From assembly GCA_046331225.1 (NCBI GenBank), contig JAXLRF010000013.1, positions 54,893-118,892 of the forward strand: a stretch of 64,000 bases of DNA. Reading direction: 5' to 3'. The translations under genes were made by a program, and so were the position numbers. The notes beneath the pieces are model-generated. The model was given only the letters and a program-made list of their open reading frames with translations. It was not told the origin of the DNA and ran no database searches. Shown here one piece after another: positions 34,401 through 40,490 of the stretch (position 1 is the stretch's first letter; each line of letters starts with the position of its first letter). The DNA is from VFMC01 sp046331225 (GTDB lineage: Bacteria > Actinomycetota > Acidimicrobiia > Acidimicrobiales > Ilumatobacteraceae).

Positions 34401-34449
34401 CTCGCCGGTGTCCGATCCTCGTCCGCCCGACCCTGCCCGTCGTCGCCAC
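28450..34449 (-). CDS. Giant mosaic secreted protein: HAF repeats, Ig-like/choice-of-anchor domains, DUF11, C-terminal beta-propeller
   Basis: A 1,999-residue protein with a signal peptide (basic N-terminus, hydrophobic stretch ending ...VSAAPG). Approximate order: residues 45-760, HAF-type repeats with the recurring theme INxxGxVVGxx; 760-905, two Ig/HYR-like repeats sharing the CTxxVADGAP motif; 905-1110, unique and BIG-like segments; 1116-1456, four tandem repeats of about 85 residues sharing TPAVCTAxG and GTCTVRA; 1553-1676, a DUF11 domain; 1680-1999, a TolB-like beta-propeller with SPDGTKVVFS-type motifs. No LPXTG motif is visible, so it is probably released or held non-covalently. GTG 34449 has a good GGGGG ribosome site. 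A surface or adhesion role is inferred. Confidence 0.88.
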   Translation of the reverse strand: MATTGRVGRTRIGHRRAMALVGTLIASGLVVAAPVEVPPVSAAPGPMHAIVLPRLLGGSVTGVNEAGQMVGTRSDGQGGFVVFRATVAGAVVDLDQPAGVQYASPVALTESGIVVTSAATDSTYEVVVYPAGSTTGTVLPKGPFTSLSASRVNESGQVVGSGTLPNGDTHAFVYDGTDIVDLGGPTGGYSTAEAIDATGTVVTGRVTQSDGSSTIVQWTNGTRADLGNPGDGWIYLSIVGHDGTPVGSFSTAGRDSAFVVDGTQLVPHAPLVAGHGSTISSISTAGVAIGNDWDASARVRAVRWSSPGTPQDLGTLGGLEAYAGDIDSSGRIVGTSTLPATPLMSDNGTHGYVIEDGVMYDVNDFLPAGTVEVTTLYDVTDSGYMLGDSRAGQVLLVPGPAPAPMYDVIDLTPAALRSQALGLSANGDVLVATESSALRWRDGSATAIPGSFQTGAISSDGRVAGMRIANNAVRGYRWDGPSAPFVDLGGGVVPVAVNAVGDVVGSRQSGPRQHAIWFRNGVAVDANPLLPGAISSDARTINDAGYLSGVIEGDAGARGYLAHGDDLTVVQPAAGSYSMIADVNLSGVAVGTISTDEQENAAFRLVNGVVEVLDPPSSSQSEAIAINESGVIAGAAFDDQSGRYRPFIHDAQGFRFSTGLGGQFASVLDLSNTGVAVGYGSTPIGPTHPLTFDGTTTVDLTTVVDQGIAFELEVARAINDAGWILVSASKYHPTGALEHAVLLVPHGTTDFAAPTVSVTSPADGAIVTSGASLTASYSCADAVALASCTGSVADGAPLDTSTPGTHELVVTARDATGLTTTRVVRYTVGDPNPPTATITAPAENATLALLDQTAADYSCTDDVAIASCTAPVADGAPIAPTAPGAGTFTVTATDTGGNVTTASAHYTVSNALAPGLGLDGTFTSTGIPYSVADAPAPDGVTVAVPSNAGGPVTMTACGGFTVELTPGSQATLTCGSLQATVTSGQVTVTNPAGTVDMIVEAGGSGRLEANGTAVDLGGTPITVIGPLSALALSPSTATVGVNVAQAFTVRGLDPQGHDLGDLTSSATFTISGTGGSCTANSCRANSLGVRTVTATVGTVTGTATLDVRQRQTISFTAISSKTMLQSPVTAVATATSTLPVTFSTTTPTVCTAGGTNGATITLVAAGTCTVQADQAGNATWAPAVPVTRTFTVNRANQTITFTSPGNQTITASPITVSATANSGLPVTFTTTTPAVCTANGTNGSSITLLDAGTCSVRAEQAGDSRYNAATAVTRSFTVTKVTNTITFPAPGGRTLAQSPVTVSATASSGLPVQFSTTTPAVCTAGGALGEVITLLTVGTCTVRAEQPGDATYRAATPVSRNINVTKAAQTITFPTLSATLITASPVTVSATASSGLPVQFATTTPAVCTAGGTNGATITLLAAGTCTVRATQPGDAIWNAATAVNRSFTVTLPAPAVTAFTATPTVLASAGGAVQLNATVASAATCRFAVSPAVAGFPVTVPCTNGTAATTATLPANTTASSRTYSFTVSAIRSGAPTATSSPVTVRVASSSEAIVDLGVTGSSEHDPAFAGVPLTTTFVVTNAGPSAAPASALTAAVPGGTTFLSSTISTGGNCTANAGMVSCSLGTLAAGGSATVSIRVTPSSVGSPTIIAQTSSSGVDLATTNDRFELTTTVVESSIVYTDDQTSNLLRMDPFSGSTVIASQSGSKQEAVLSPDKRKVVYSRFDSASSTWQLWVVGIDGSDEHLLRDLGNSNLPRPSWSPDGTKVVFSTPVSGMFKAVVVDVTGPPNPRLLVADTAVGEMWPAFTADGSQILFRDTCARPGPGSCRYHLIAADGSGPLTSFDSYPIGQGVVVDPTNTWFYFADQQGTIRRGRLDGTASETVTTGLGWGMTYWSLSPTGTRIAYNAIVNNQPVVSIVDVDGQNPKQLTTPYNLAAPAGCYSPAWSRDESQVVMHCYAGGAIFIATASTSATSPTAASGIGGSFRSRNPEWWGSRPSS
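30080..31100 (-). repeat. Four tandem repeats of about 255 bp inside the giant surface-protein gene
   Basis: Coding repeats of about 85 residues (HSP-type ...QTITF...SPVTVSATASSGLPVxFxTTTPAVCTAGG...) at roughly residues 1116-1456. High nucleotide similarity makes copy-number change by recombination plausible. Confidence 0.75.
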
Positions 34450-34648
34450 GTCGCCCCCGTTTCGCCCTCGCGCGGCTCGTGCGCCGCGAGGCGCTCACGA
34501 TGAGTCGGAACGAGGATCGCTCGCAAGCGACGACGTAACCGGAGCGTTACCGCACCCGGATCACACGCGTGTCATTCCCCGAGCGATTTTTCGAAGATTT
34601 TCCGACGTGACTCTTTTCTCATCGCAACGGCGCGTCTACTGTTCCTGT
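34450..34648. other. Gene-free region upstream of the giant surface-protein gene
   Basis: No coding region is supported here. It holds a perfect 10-bp palindrome ACACGCGTGT (about 34564-34573), a locally A/T-rich patch (about 34585-34620, ATTTTT and ATTTTC repeats) that is rare in this genome, and TACTGT (34637-34642) as a plus-strand -10-like element. The minus-strand promoter of the surface-protein gene must be in here but I cannot place it. Confidence 0.4.
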
Positions 34649-34755
34649 CGGTCGTCATGACCACCGGCTGACTTTCAACCGGAGTCGCGCCCCGCAAGGG
34701 CTGCGCCGGACGGGCTGGTGCCATCGGGGGGTTGGCACCGGCCCGTTCGATTTTT
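34649..34755 (+). ncRNA. Candidate structured small RNA ending in an intrinsic terminator
   Basis: No gene lies upstream on the plus strand, yet a textbook terminator ends at 34755. From a putative start about 7 nt after TACTGT (34637-34642), the 107-nt sequence can form GGTC/GACC, GACT/AGTC, a GCAA-capped CCC/GGG hairpin, and the terminator. It does not match any riboswitch class I can recall. It could be an sRNA or a leader of a short transcript. Confidence 0.3.
34710..34755 (+). terminator. Intrinsic terminator upstream of the DUF62 gene
   Basis: A 14-bp stem (ACGGGCTGGTGCCA with TGGCACCGGCCCGT, one G-T pair), 9-nt loop, then TCGATTTTT. It ends 18 nt before the -10-like TAGCGT of the next gene, so it isolates that gene from upstream transcription. 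Confidence 0.8.
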
Positions 34756-34786
34756 CCGGCCACCTCGTCCCGGTAGCGTGCGCCCG

Positions 34787-35656
34787 ATGGCCCGCCGCTA
34801 CGACACGGTCTCCTTCCTGTCCGATTTCGGCACGCGTGACGAGTGCGTCGGGGTGGTGAAGGCCGTGCTGCGAGATCTGGCGCCGCACGCCCACGTGCTC
34901 GACCTCACCCACGAGATCCCGCCGTTCGACGTGCGGGCCGGAAGCCTCGCCCTCGCTCGCGCGATCCCGTACGTGCCGTCGGGGGTGGTGTTGGCGGTCG
35001 TCGATCCCGGGGTGGGCACGTCGCGACGTGCGCTGGCGATCGAGGTCGCCGGCGGCGAGGGCGTGTTCGTCGGACCCGACAACGGCCTCCTCGCCCCGGC
35101 GATCGCGATGGCCGGCGGTGCCGAACGCTGCGTGTCGCTGTCGGACGAGCGGTTCCACCTGCCCTCGCCGAGCGTCACCAGCGCGGGGCGCGACGTCTAC
35201 GCCAGCGTGGCCGCGCACCTGTGCAACGGTGTCGACCTGGCCGAGCTCGGCGAGCCGGTCGATCCCGATCTGCTGATGCCCGGTGTCGTGCCCCTGCCGC
35301 GCGACGAGGCGGGCGTGGTGGTCTGCGAGGTGCTGTGGGTCGACCGCTTCGGCAACTGCCAGCTCAACGTCGGCCCCGACGAGATCGCACACCTGGGCGA
35401 CCCGGTGCGCGTGAGCGCCGGCGACCCGACCGACCCGACGGTGCGCGTGGCCGCCCGTGTGAGCACCTACGCGGACGCAGGCGTGGGCGCCGTCGGCCTG
35501 GTGGCGGACGGCTCGGGGATGGTGTCGCTGGTGCTCGACCGGCGCTCGGCCGCCGACGAGCTGCGCATCGCCGCGGGCGACCAGGTGACGCTCGCGCCGT
35601 TGGGCGAGGGCGAGCGGCCGGGTGTCACGAGCCCGGTGGAGCTGCGCCGGTCGTGA
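34787..35656 (+). CDS. SAM hydrolase (adenosyl-hydroxide forming), DUF62 family
   Basis: A 289-residue protein of the DUF62/SAM hydroxide adenosyltransferase family, related to fluorinase. It starts YDTVSFLSDFGTRDECVGVVKAVL and has DLTHEIPPFDV, the PDNGLL motif and DRFGNCQLNV, with the family residues of the SAM-binding interface. It cleaves SAM to adenosine and methionine using water, or may use another ion; the physiological role is not settled in the family. ATG 34787 is 7 nt after TAGCGT (34774-34779), and a terminator isolates it from upstream transcription. Confidence 0.88.
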   Translation: MARRYDTVSFLSDFGTRDECVGVVKAVLRDLAPHAHVLDLTHEIPPFDVRAGSLALARAIPYVPSGVVLAVVDPGVGTSRRALAIEVAGGEGVFVGPDNGLLAPAIAMAGGAERCVSLSDERFHLPSPSVTSAGRDVYASVAAHLCNGVDLAELGEPVDPDLLMPGVVPLPRDEAGVVVCEVLWVDRFGNCQLNVGPDEIAHLGDPVRVSAGDPTDPTVRVAARVSTYADAGVGAVGLVADGSGMVSLVLDRRSAADELRIAAGDQVTLAPLGEGERPGVTSPVELRRS

Positions 35657-35658
35657 CC

Positions 35659-35664
35659 TATGGT
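35659..35664 (+). promoter_or_regulatory. -10-like TATGGT for the 27-residue membrane peptide
   Basis: TATGGT ends 6 nt before GTG 35671, the same spacing as at annotated leaderless genes here. It is 3 nt after the stop of the DUF62 gene. Confidence 0.4.
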
Positions 35665-35670
35665 GGCGGT

Positions 35671-35754
35671 GTGCGTCCCGCCACCACGCTCACCCTCGGT
35701 CTGCTGCTCGTCGCGATCCTCGCCGCCGGCATCATCTCGCTGCTGCGACTCTGA
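35671..35754 (+). CDS. Very small single-pass membrane protein (27 residues)
   Basis: A 27-codon open frame, GTG start, coding for a basic N-terminus and one hydrophobic helix (TLTLGLLLVAILAAGIISLL) ending LRL. It has its own -10-like TATGGT 6 nt upstream, starts 15 bp after the DUF62 gene and ends 82 bp before the next gene. It is too short for standard gene calling. The function is unknown; single-helix small membrane proteins often regulate larger membrane complexes. Support comes from the hydrophobic helix and the promoter-like element only. Confidence 0.5.
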   Translation: MRPATTLTLGLLLVAILAAGIISLLRL

Positions 35755-35835
35755 TCGCCGCCGTCGGGGCCCGGACTCGGCCCCGGTCGTGATCGGGCAT
35801 GATGTCCGATCGCCCGAGCCGCGACGGAGGTGCCC

Positions 35836-36753
35836 ATGCGTGACGACCAGCCGACGTTCACACCCGCCGAGCCCGTGCGAGTCGGACCTGCCGGGGTCGA
35901 TGCGGATCCCGAGCGCACGGCCACCGTCGCCGCGATCGTCTTCGTGATCGGTCTGGCGGTGCTCCTCCACGCCGGGGTGCAAGCCATTGCCCGATTCGGT
36001 CCGTCGGTCTCCCGGTCCGGCGTGGTCGAAGTGCTACGGACCGAACCGAGCTTCAGGTCGGCCTCGTACCACGTGATCGGCCGCGACGAGCGCGGTGCTC
36101 GGTTCGACCACACCGTCTCGAAGGACATCCTCCAGCGGCTCCGGCCGGGCGACGAGGTGACGGTCGAACGGTCGACCGTCACGGGCGCTGTCGTCGGGCT
36201 GTCCGGACCCGACTGGGTGTCCGACGAGTCGTGGCAACGGGCGCTCGCCATGGTGCTCCCGTTCGTCGGGACAGCATTGATGTTCGGAAGCGTGGTGCGC
36301 GGACGCCGGGCGATGTCCCGTGTGTCACCGACGACGTCGCGTCACCTGCTCGCCGGCGTGGCGGGAGTCTCGGCCCTCGCCGTCACCGCGGCCGGGATCC
36401 TCGTCTGGCGTGGTCACGTCGATGCCGGGAGCTCGACCAGGCCGGCGGCCGGAGCGAGTTGCGTGCTCAGCCCCGTCGCACAGTCACTGATCCAGGTGGG
36501 GCTGATGGACGGGACGTGGACCGACGACGACCAACGAATCGATCACCGCACAGGGAGCTCCTGCCGGCTGCGACGCGGACCGCGTGGTGTGCGACGAGGT
36601 CCGCTCGGCCGTCGACTCGCCCACCTTCGTCAGCCTGAACGAACCCGACCTCGGGCCGTGCACGCCATGAGACGACGGGCCCTCGACGTTCAGGTGGCGC
36701 TGGCACTCGCGAGCTCGCGCAGCTTCGCGGCCGAGGCGTCGTCGGCGGGGTAG
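35836..36753 (+). CDS. DUF3592-like membrane protein, apparently frameshifted near its 3' end
   Basis: The first 230 or so residues are coherent: a short soluble N-terminus, a transmembrane helix (TVAAIVFVIGLAVLLHAGV), a soluble segment with SGVVEVLRTEPSFRSASYHVIG and RLRPGDEVTVERS typical of DUF3592-like proteins, and two further helices. After about 36525-36545 the translation becomes Arg-rich and runs into the convergent XRE gene. The +1 frame there instead reads a sensible acidic tail (PAGCDADRVVCDEVRSAV...EPDLGPCTP) and stops at 36670, before the XRE gene. So one extra base in the GACGACGAC stretch near 36525 is likely, either a real frameshift or an assembly error. Confidence 0.6.
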   Translation: MRDDQPTFTPAEPVRVGPAGVDADPERTATVAAIVFVIGLAVLLHAGVQAIARFGPSVSRSGVVEVLRTEPSFRSASYHVIGRDERGARFDHTVSKDILQRLRPGDEVTVERSTVTGAVVGLSGPDWVSDESWQRALAMVLPFVGTALMFGSVVRGRRAMSRVSPTTSRHLLAGVAGVSALAVTAAGILVWRGHVDAGSSTRPAAGASCVLSPVAQSLIQVGLMDGTWTDDDQRIDHRTGSSCRLRRGPRGVRRGPLGRRLAHLRQPERTRPRAVHAMRRRALDVQVALALASSRSFAAEASSAG

Positions 36754-37496
36754 AAGAGCTCGACCGCGAGCTCGTCGAGCGTCACGTCGCCCGGCGTGCC
36801 GAACGACGTGAGGGTCGTGAACGTCGCGATCTCGCCGAGCGGGGTGCTCAGCCGGAACGGCACCAGGATCGAAGGTTCGTCGGGCGCCGACGGCGACAGC
36901 AGCGGCACGATCTGGCGCACGGTCGAGTAGTCGAGCACCTCGTCCTGCAGCGCCATCAGCGTCGGGTCGCCGGTGAGCAGGATCGTGCGGCGCAGCTGGT
37001 GCAGCAGGTGCCCGGCCCACTCGACGAAGTTGCTGGTGCGGGTGGCGAGACCCCCGGGGTGCAGGCACAGCCGGTACACGTTGAGCGGCGGCCCGAGCAC
37101 CTCGTCGGACACCCCGGCGACCAGTGCCTGCGCGGCGCCGTTACCGAGCACCACGTTCCAGGCCCGGTCGATCACCACACCCGGGTACGGGTCGTGGGCG
37201 TCGAGCATCCGCTGGATCGCCGCCCGCACCGTGGCCATCGCCGGATCGTCGAGGCCCCGCTGGCCGTAGCGCGGTGCGTATCCCGCGGCGAGCAGCATCG
37301 TGTTGCGCTCGCGCAGCGGCACCTCGAGATGGTGGGCGAGCGCCAGGATCAGCTCGGGGCTCGGCCGGGCGCGGCCGGTCTCGACACAGCTCAGGTGACG
37401 CGTCGACACCCCGACGTCGAGGGCGAGGTCGAGTTGGCTGCGGCGGCGTCGGGTGCGCCAGTCGCGCACCAGCTCGCCCACGGCGGGTCGTGCCAT
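36690..37496 (-). CDS. XRE-family regulator with MmyB-like ligand-binding domain
   Basis: A 268-residue regulator. An N-terminal HTH (LVRDWRTRRRRSQLDLALDVGVSTRHLSCVETGRARPSPELILALAHHLEVPL) is followed by the MmyB-like C-terminal domain with RNTMLLAAGYAPRYG, VIDRAWNVVLGNGAAQ, and NVYRLCLHPGGLA, a PAS-like fold that may bind a small ligand. It is divergent from the SnoaL-like gene with two palindromic sites between them, so it probably represses both and itself. TACGCT (complement of 37504-37509) lies 7 nt before the ATG. Confidence 0.88.
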   Translation of the reverse strand: MARPAVGELVRDWRTRRRRSQLDLALDVGVSTRHLSCVETGRARPSPELILALAHHLEVPLRERNTMLLAAGYAPRYGQRGLDDPAMATVRAAIQRMLDAHDPYPGVVIDRAWNVVLGNGAAQALVAGVSDEVLGPPLNVYRLCLHPGGLATRTSNFVEWAGHLLHQLRRTILLTGDPTLMALQDEVLDYSTVRQIVPLLSPSAPDEPSILVPFRLSTPLGEIATFTTLTSFGTPGDVTLDELAVELFYPADDASAAKLRELASASAT

Positions 37497-37530
37497 GCAG
37501 GCGAGCGTACGAACCGGCGCGCACGGCGTC

Positions 37531-37549
37531 CATGACCCGACAGGTCATG
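37531..37549. promoter_or_regulatory. Operator palindrome A (CATGACC-N5-GGTCATG)
   Basis: Perfect 7-bp arms in the XRE/SnoaL divergent region, 22 bp upstream of the XRE -10. Likely a binding site of the adjacent XRE regulator. Confidence 0.6.
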
Positions 37550-37562
37550 ACGACGACGATCC

Positions 37563-37581
37563 GATGACCCGACGGGTCATC
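37563..37581. promoter_or_regulatory. Operator palindrome B (GATGACCC-N3-GGGTCATC)
   Basis: Perfect 8-bp arms. Its centre is 32 bp (about three helical turns) from the centre of palindrome A, so two dimers could bind on one face of the DNA. It lies about 34 bp before the SnoaL ATG. Confidence 0.6.
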
Positions 37582-37614
37582 GATCGCGTGCCCGATCGGG
37601 CGCAACGTGGAGCC

Positions 37615-38007
37615 ATGGACGACACGCTCACCACCGACCCCATCCAGCAGCTCACCCACGTGATCGACACCCACCTCGAGGCCTACGCCCTCGCCGACGC
37701 CGGCCGCCGCGCCGTGCTCGTCGCCGAGGCGTGGCACCCGACGGGATCGCTCCTCGACCCGCCGTTCGACGGCACCGGCCACGACGCGATCGCCGCCATG
37801 ACCGACGCCGTCCTCGCGCACTACCCCGGCCACCGCTTCGAGCGCACCACCGCGATCGACGCGCACCACGGCATCGCCCGGTACGGCTGGGCGCTCGTCG
37901 GGCCCGACGGCACGCCCGCCGTCACCGGCACCGACGTCGCCGAGGTCGGCCCCGATGGTCGGCTCACGCGGGTGGTCGGCTTCTTCGGCGACCTGCCCGC
38001 CCGGTGA
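37615..38007 (+). CDS. SnoaL/NTF2-like domain protein
   Basis: A 130-residue NTF2-like protein. The pattern AYALADAGRRAVLVAEAWHPTGSLLDPPFDGTGHDAIAAM, a hydrophobic-pocket second half with HYPGHRFERTTAIDAHHGIARYGWAL and the end DGRLTRVVGFF, is the SnoaL-like fold. Members are isomerases, hydrolases or non-catalytic. ATG 37615 is preceded by GGAG. The divergent XRE regulator and its operators suggest it is expressed only when a ligand relieves repression. Confidence 0.85.
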   Translation: MDDTLTTDPIQQLTHVIDTHLEAYALADAGRRAVLVAEAWHPTGSLLDPPFDGTGHDAIAAMTDAVLAHYPGHRFERTTAIDAHHGIARYGWALVGPDGTPAVTGTDVAEVGPDGRLTRVVGFFGDLPAR

Positions 38008-38166
38008 CCGCATCGGCTGACCGCACCCGCTGACCGCACCCGCTGACCAGGGCCGTCCCCCGGCCTGACACACGTCACGCAGCGACCCGTTAGGCTCCCC
38101 GACGCCTCCGGGTCGCTGCGCCGTGCGCAGCCGCCGGGCGGCGCGACGGGGGACTGAGGGGGTCCG

Positions 38167-39657
38167 GTGAATCTCGCACACATCATCGACGACCACGACG
38201 CGGACCGTGTGGCGCTCATCAGCCGGAGCCGGCCCACCACCTACGGGGCGTTGCGCGAGCAGGTGGCGCACCTGCGCGGCGGGCTCGCGTCGCTCGGCGT
38301 GCAGCCGGGCGACCGGGTGGTGCTGCTCTGCGGCAACGGGCGCTACTTCGTGCTCGGCTACCTGGCCACGCTCGGCCTCGGTGCCGTCGCCGTGCCGCTC
38401 AACCCCGCCAGCCCGGCGCCCGAGATCGAGCGCGAGATCGCCAAGGTCGGCGCCTCGGTCGTCGTGGTCGAACCGTCGGCCGCGCAGGCCTGGAAGGCGG
38501 TCGACCGCAACCAGGTGCCCACCGTCGCGTGCGTGGTCGCCACGGACACCGGCACCATCGACGGCGCCTGCGACCTCGACGTCCTGCTCAACCATCCGCC
38601 CGCCCCCGTGGTCGAGGTCGACGCCGACACCATCGCGGTGCTCATGTTCACCAGCGGCACCGCCGGATCACCCCGCGCCGCGATGCTCAGCCACGGCAAC
38701 CTGCTCGCCAACCTGCAGCAGGGTCGCTCGGCCAACGTGCAGATCGACGCCCACGACACCGTCTACGGGGTACTGCCGCTGTTCCACATCTTCGGGCTGA
38801 ACGTCGTGCTCGGCCTCAGCCTCATCCGCGGCGCCACCGTCGTACTGGTGCAGCGCTTCGACCCGTCGACCGCGCTCGACACGATCCGCGACCGGCAGGT
38901 CACCGTGGTCCCGGGCGCACCGCCGCTCTGGCTCGCGTTCAGCCACTTCGACGAGGCGCCGGCCGACAGCTTCGCCAGCGTCCGGCTCGCACTCACCGGC
39001 GCGGCCCGCATGCCCGAAGAGGCGATGCGGCGGCTGAAGGAGCGCTTCGGGCTCGACATCTGCGAGGGCTACGGCCTCACCGAGGCCGCCCCGGTGGTCA
39101 CCAGCTCGGCCGGCATGCCGATCAAGTACGGCTCGGTCGGCAAGGTGCTCGACGGCATCGACGTACGCCTGGTCGACGAGAGCGGCGACGACGTCGTGCC
39201 GGGCGACAGCGGCGAGATCTGGGTGCGCGGTGCCAACGTTTTCCGCGGCTACTTCGCCGATCCCGAGCAGACCGCCAAGGTGATCACGCCCGACGGTTGG
39301 CTGCGCACCGGCGACATCGGCACCGTCGACGACGACGGCTACCTGTACCTGGTCGACCGGGCCAAGGACCTGATCATCGTCAGCGGCTTCAACGTGTTCC
39401 CCGCCGAGGTCGAAGAGGTGCTCGCCGAGCATCCCGGTGTGGCCGAGGTCGGGGTGGTCGGGGTGCCGCACCCGCACTCGGGCGAGGCGGTCAAGGCGTT
39501 CGTGGTGCCCGAGGCCGGCGTGTCGCTCGACGAGGACCAGCTCATCGACTGGTGCAGCGACCACCTCGCCCGGTACAAGTGCCCGAGCAAGATCCTCTTC
39601 GTCGACGAGTTGCCGCGCAACGTCAGCGGCAAGCTGCTGCGCCGTTCGCTCGTCTGA
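38167..39657 (+). CDS. AMP-dependent acyl-CoA synthetase
   Basis: A 496-residue adenylate-forming enzyme. The nucleotide-binding motif is LMFTSGTAGSPRAAMLSH, then GYGLTEAAPVV, RTGDIGTVDDDGYLYLVDRAKDLIIVSGFNVFPAEVE and the C-terminal lysine motif NVSGKLLRR. This is typical of long- or medium-chain fatty acyl-CoA ligases; the acid used is unknown. The GTG start has a good AGGGGG site 5 nt upstream. A TAGGCT at 38091-38096 would give a 5' leader of about 60 nt that is GC-rich and can fold. It has no co-directional partner upstream, and rex starts 115 bp later. Confidence 0.88.
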   Translation: MNLAHIIDDHDADRVALISRSRPTTYGALREQVAHLRGGLASLGVQPGDRVVLLCGNGRYFVLGYLATLGLGAVAVPLNPASPAPEIEREIAKVGASVVVVEPSAAQAWKAVDRNQVPTVACVVATDTGTIDGACDLDVLLNHPPAPVVEVDADTIAVLMFTSGTAGSPRAAMLSHGNLLANLQQGRSANVQIDAHDTVYGVLPLFHIFGLNVVLGLSLIRGATVVLVQRFDPSTALDTIRDRQVTVVPGAPPLWLAFSHFDEAPADSFASVRLALTGAARMPEEAMRRLKERFGLDICEGYGLTEAAPVVTSSAGMPIKYGSVGKVLDGIDVRLVDESGDDVVPGDSGEIWVRGANVFRGYFADPEQTAKVITPDGWLRTGDIGTVDDDGYLYLVDRAKDLIIVSGFNVFPAEVEEVLAEHPGVAEVGVVGVPHPHSGEAVKAFVVPEAGVSLDEDQLIDWCSDHLARYKCPSKILFVDELPRNVSGKLLRRSLV

Positions 39658-39734
39658 CACACCCCCTGGGGTACAGCCGGGGCGGGCCGCCCCTGCGTGA
39701 CGGAAGTCCCTCCGACGGCGGGCCCGACGGGCTT

Positions 39735-39750
39735 TGTGAACGTGTGCACA
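39735..39750 (+). promoter_or_regulatory. Rex operator (ROP) upstream of rex-hemACD
   Basis: TGTGAACGTGTGCACA matches the Rex consensus TGTGAACGCGTTCACA at 14 of 16 positions and sits 6 bp before the -10-like TAGGGT (39757-39762) of the rex gene. Rex releases DNA when NADH is high, so rex-hemACD expression is expected to follow redox state, as in Streptomyces. Confidence 0.85.
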
Positions 39751-39756
39751 CGTGCC

Positions 39757-39762
39757 TAGGGT
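39757..39762 (+). promoter_or_regulatory. -10-like TAGGGT deciding the rex start at 39773
   Basis: TAGGGT ends 10 nt before ATG 39773. The earlier GTG at 39752 lies in or before the -10 and is not favoured. Confidence 0.5.
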
Positions 39763-39772
39763 GATCGCCGTT

Positions 39773-40477
39773 ATGCCGTCCGATCGCCCCCGTCGACGCA
39801 TCCCCGAGGCCACCGTCGCGCGTCTGCCGGTGTACCTGCGGATCCTCGCCGAGCAGGCCGACGAGCAGGTCGACTCGATCTCGTCCGACCGTCTCGCCGA
39901 GCTGGCCGGGGTGAACGCCGCCAAGGTGCGCAAGGACCTGAGCTACCTCGGCAGCTACGGCACCCGTGGCGTCGGCTACGAGGTGCAGTACCTCGTGTAC
40001 CAGATCCGCCGCGAGCTCGGCCTCACCCACGACTGGCCCGTCGTCATCGTCGGTGCCGGCAACCTCGGCCAGGCGCTCGCCGGCTACGGCGGCTTCGGCG
40101 AGCGGGGCTTCCCCGTCGCCGGCATCGTCGACGTCGACCCCGGCAAGGTCGGCGCGGTGCTGGGCGGGGTGCGTGTCCGCCACATCGACGAACTGTCTCA
40201 GATCGTGCAGGCCAAGCGGGTCAACATCGGGGTGATCGCCACCCCGTCCGCGTCCGCGCAGGACGCGGCCGAGCGGCTCGTGCGCGCCGGGGTGACCAGC
40301 ATCCTCAACTTCGCGCCGGTCGTGCTCTCGGTGCCCCGCTCGATCGAGGTGCGCAAGGTCGACCTCGCGCTCGAGCTCCAGATCCTCAGCTACCACGAGC
40401 AGCGCCGTGCCAGCGCGAGCCCGCTCCGGCCGGTGGCCGGTGGGGCCGCTGCGACCGGACGCCCGGCGAGCGCGTAA
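39773..40477 (+). CDS. rex: Redox-sensing transcriptional repressor Rex
   Basis: A 234-residue Rex protein. The N-terminal winged-helix domain (residues 10-75) contains EATVARLPVYLRIL and GVNAAKVRKDLSYLGSYGTRGVGY; the C-terminal Rossmann domain binds NAD(H) through VIVGAGNLGQAL (residues 91-102). It senses the NADH/NAD+ ratio. ATG 39773 is used because of the promoter-like element upstream. It is followed by hemA after 13 bp, and the rex stop overlaps a TAAGGT element for hemA. The order rex-hemA-hemC-hemD is the one described for Streptomyces. Confidence 0.95.
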   Translation: MPSDRPRRRIPEATVARLPVYLRILAEQADEQVDSISSDRLAELAGVNAAKVRKDLSYLGSYGTRGVGYEVQYLVYQIRRELGLTHDWPVVIVGAGNLGQALAGYGGFGERGFPVAGIVDVDPGKVGAVLGGVRVRHIDELSQIVQAKRVNIGVIATPSASAQDAAERLVRAGVTSILNFAPVVLSVPRSIEVRKVDLALELQILSYHEQRRASASPLRPVAGGAAATGRPASA

Positions 40478-40490
40478 GGTCTGATCCCGT

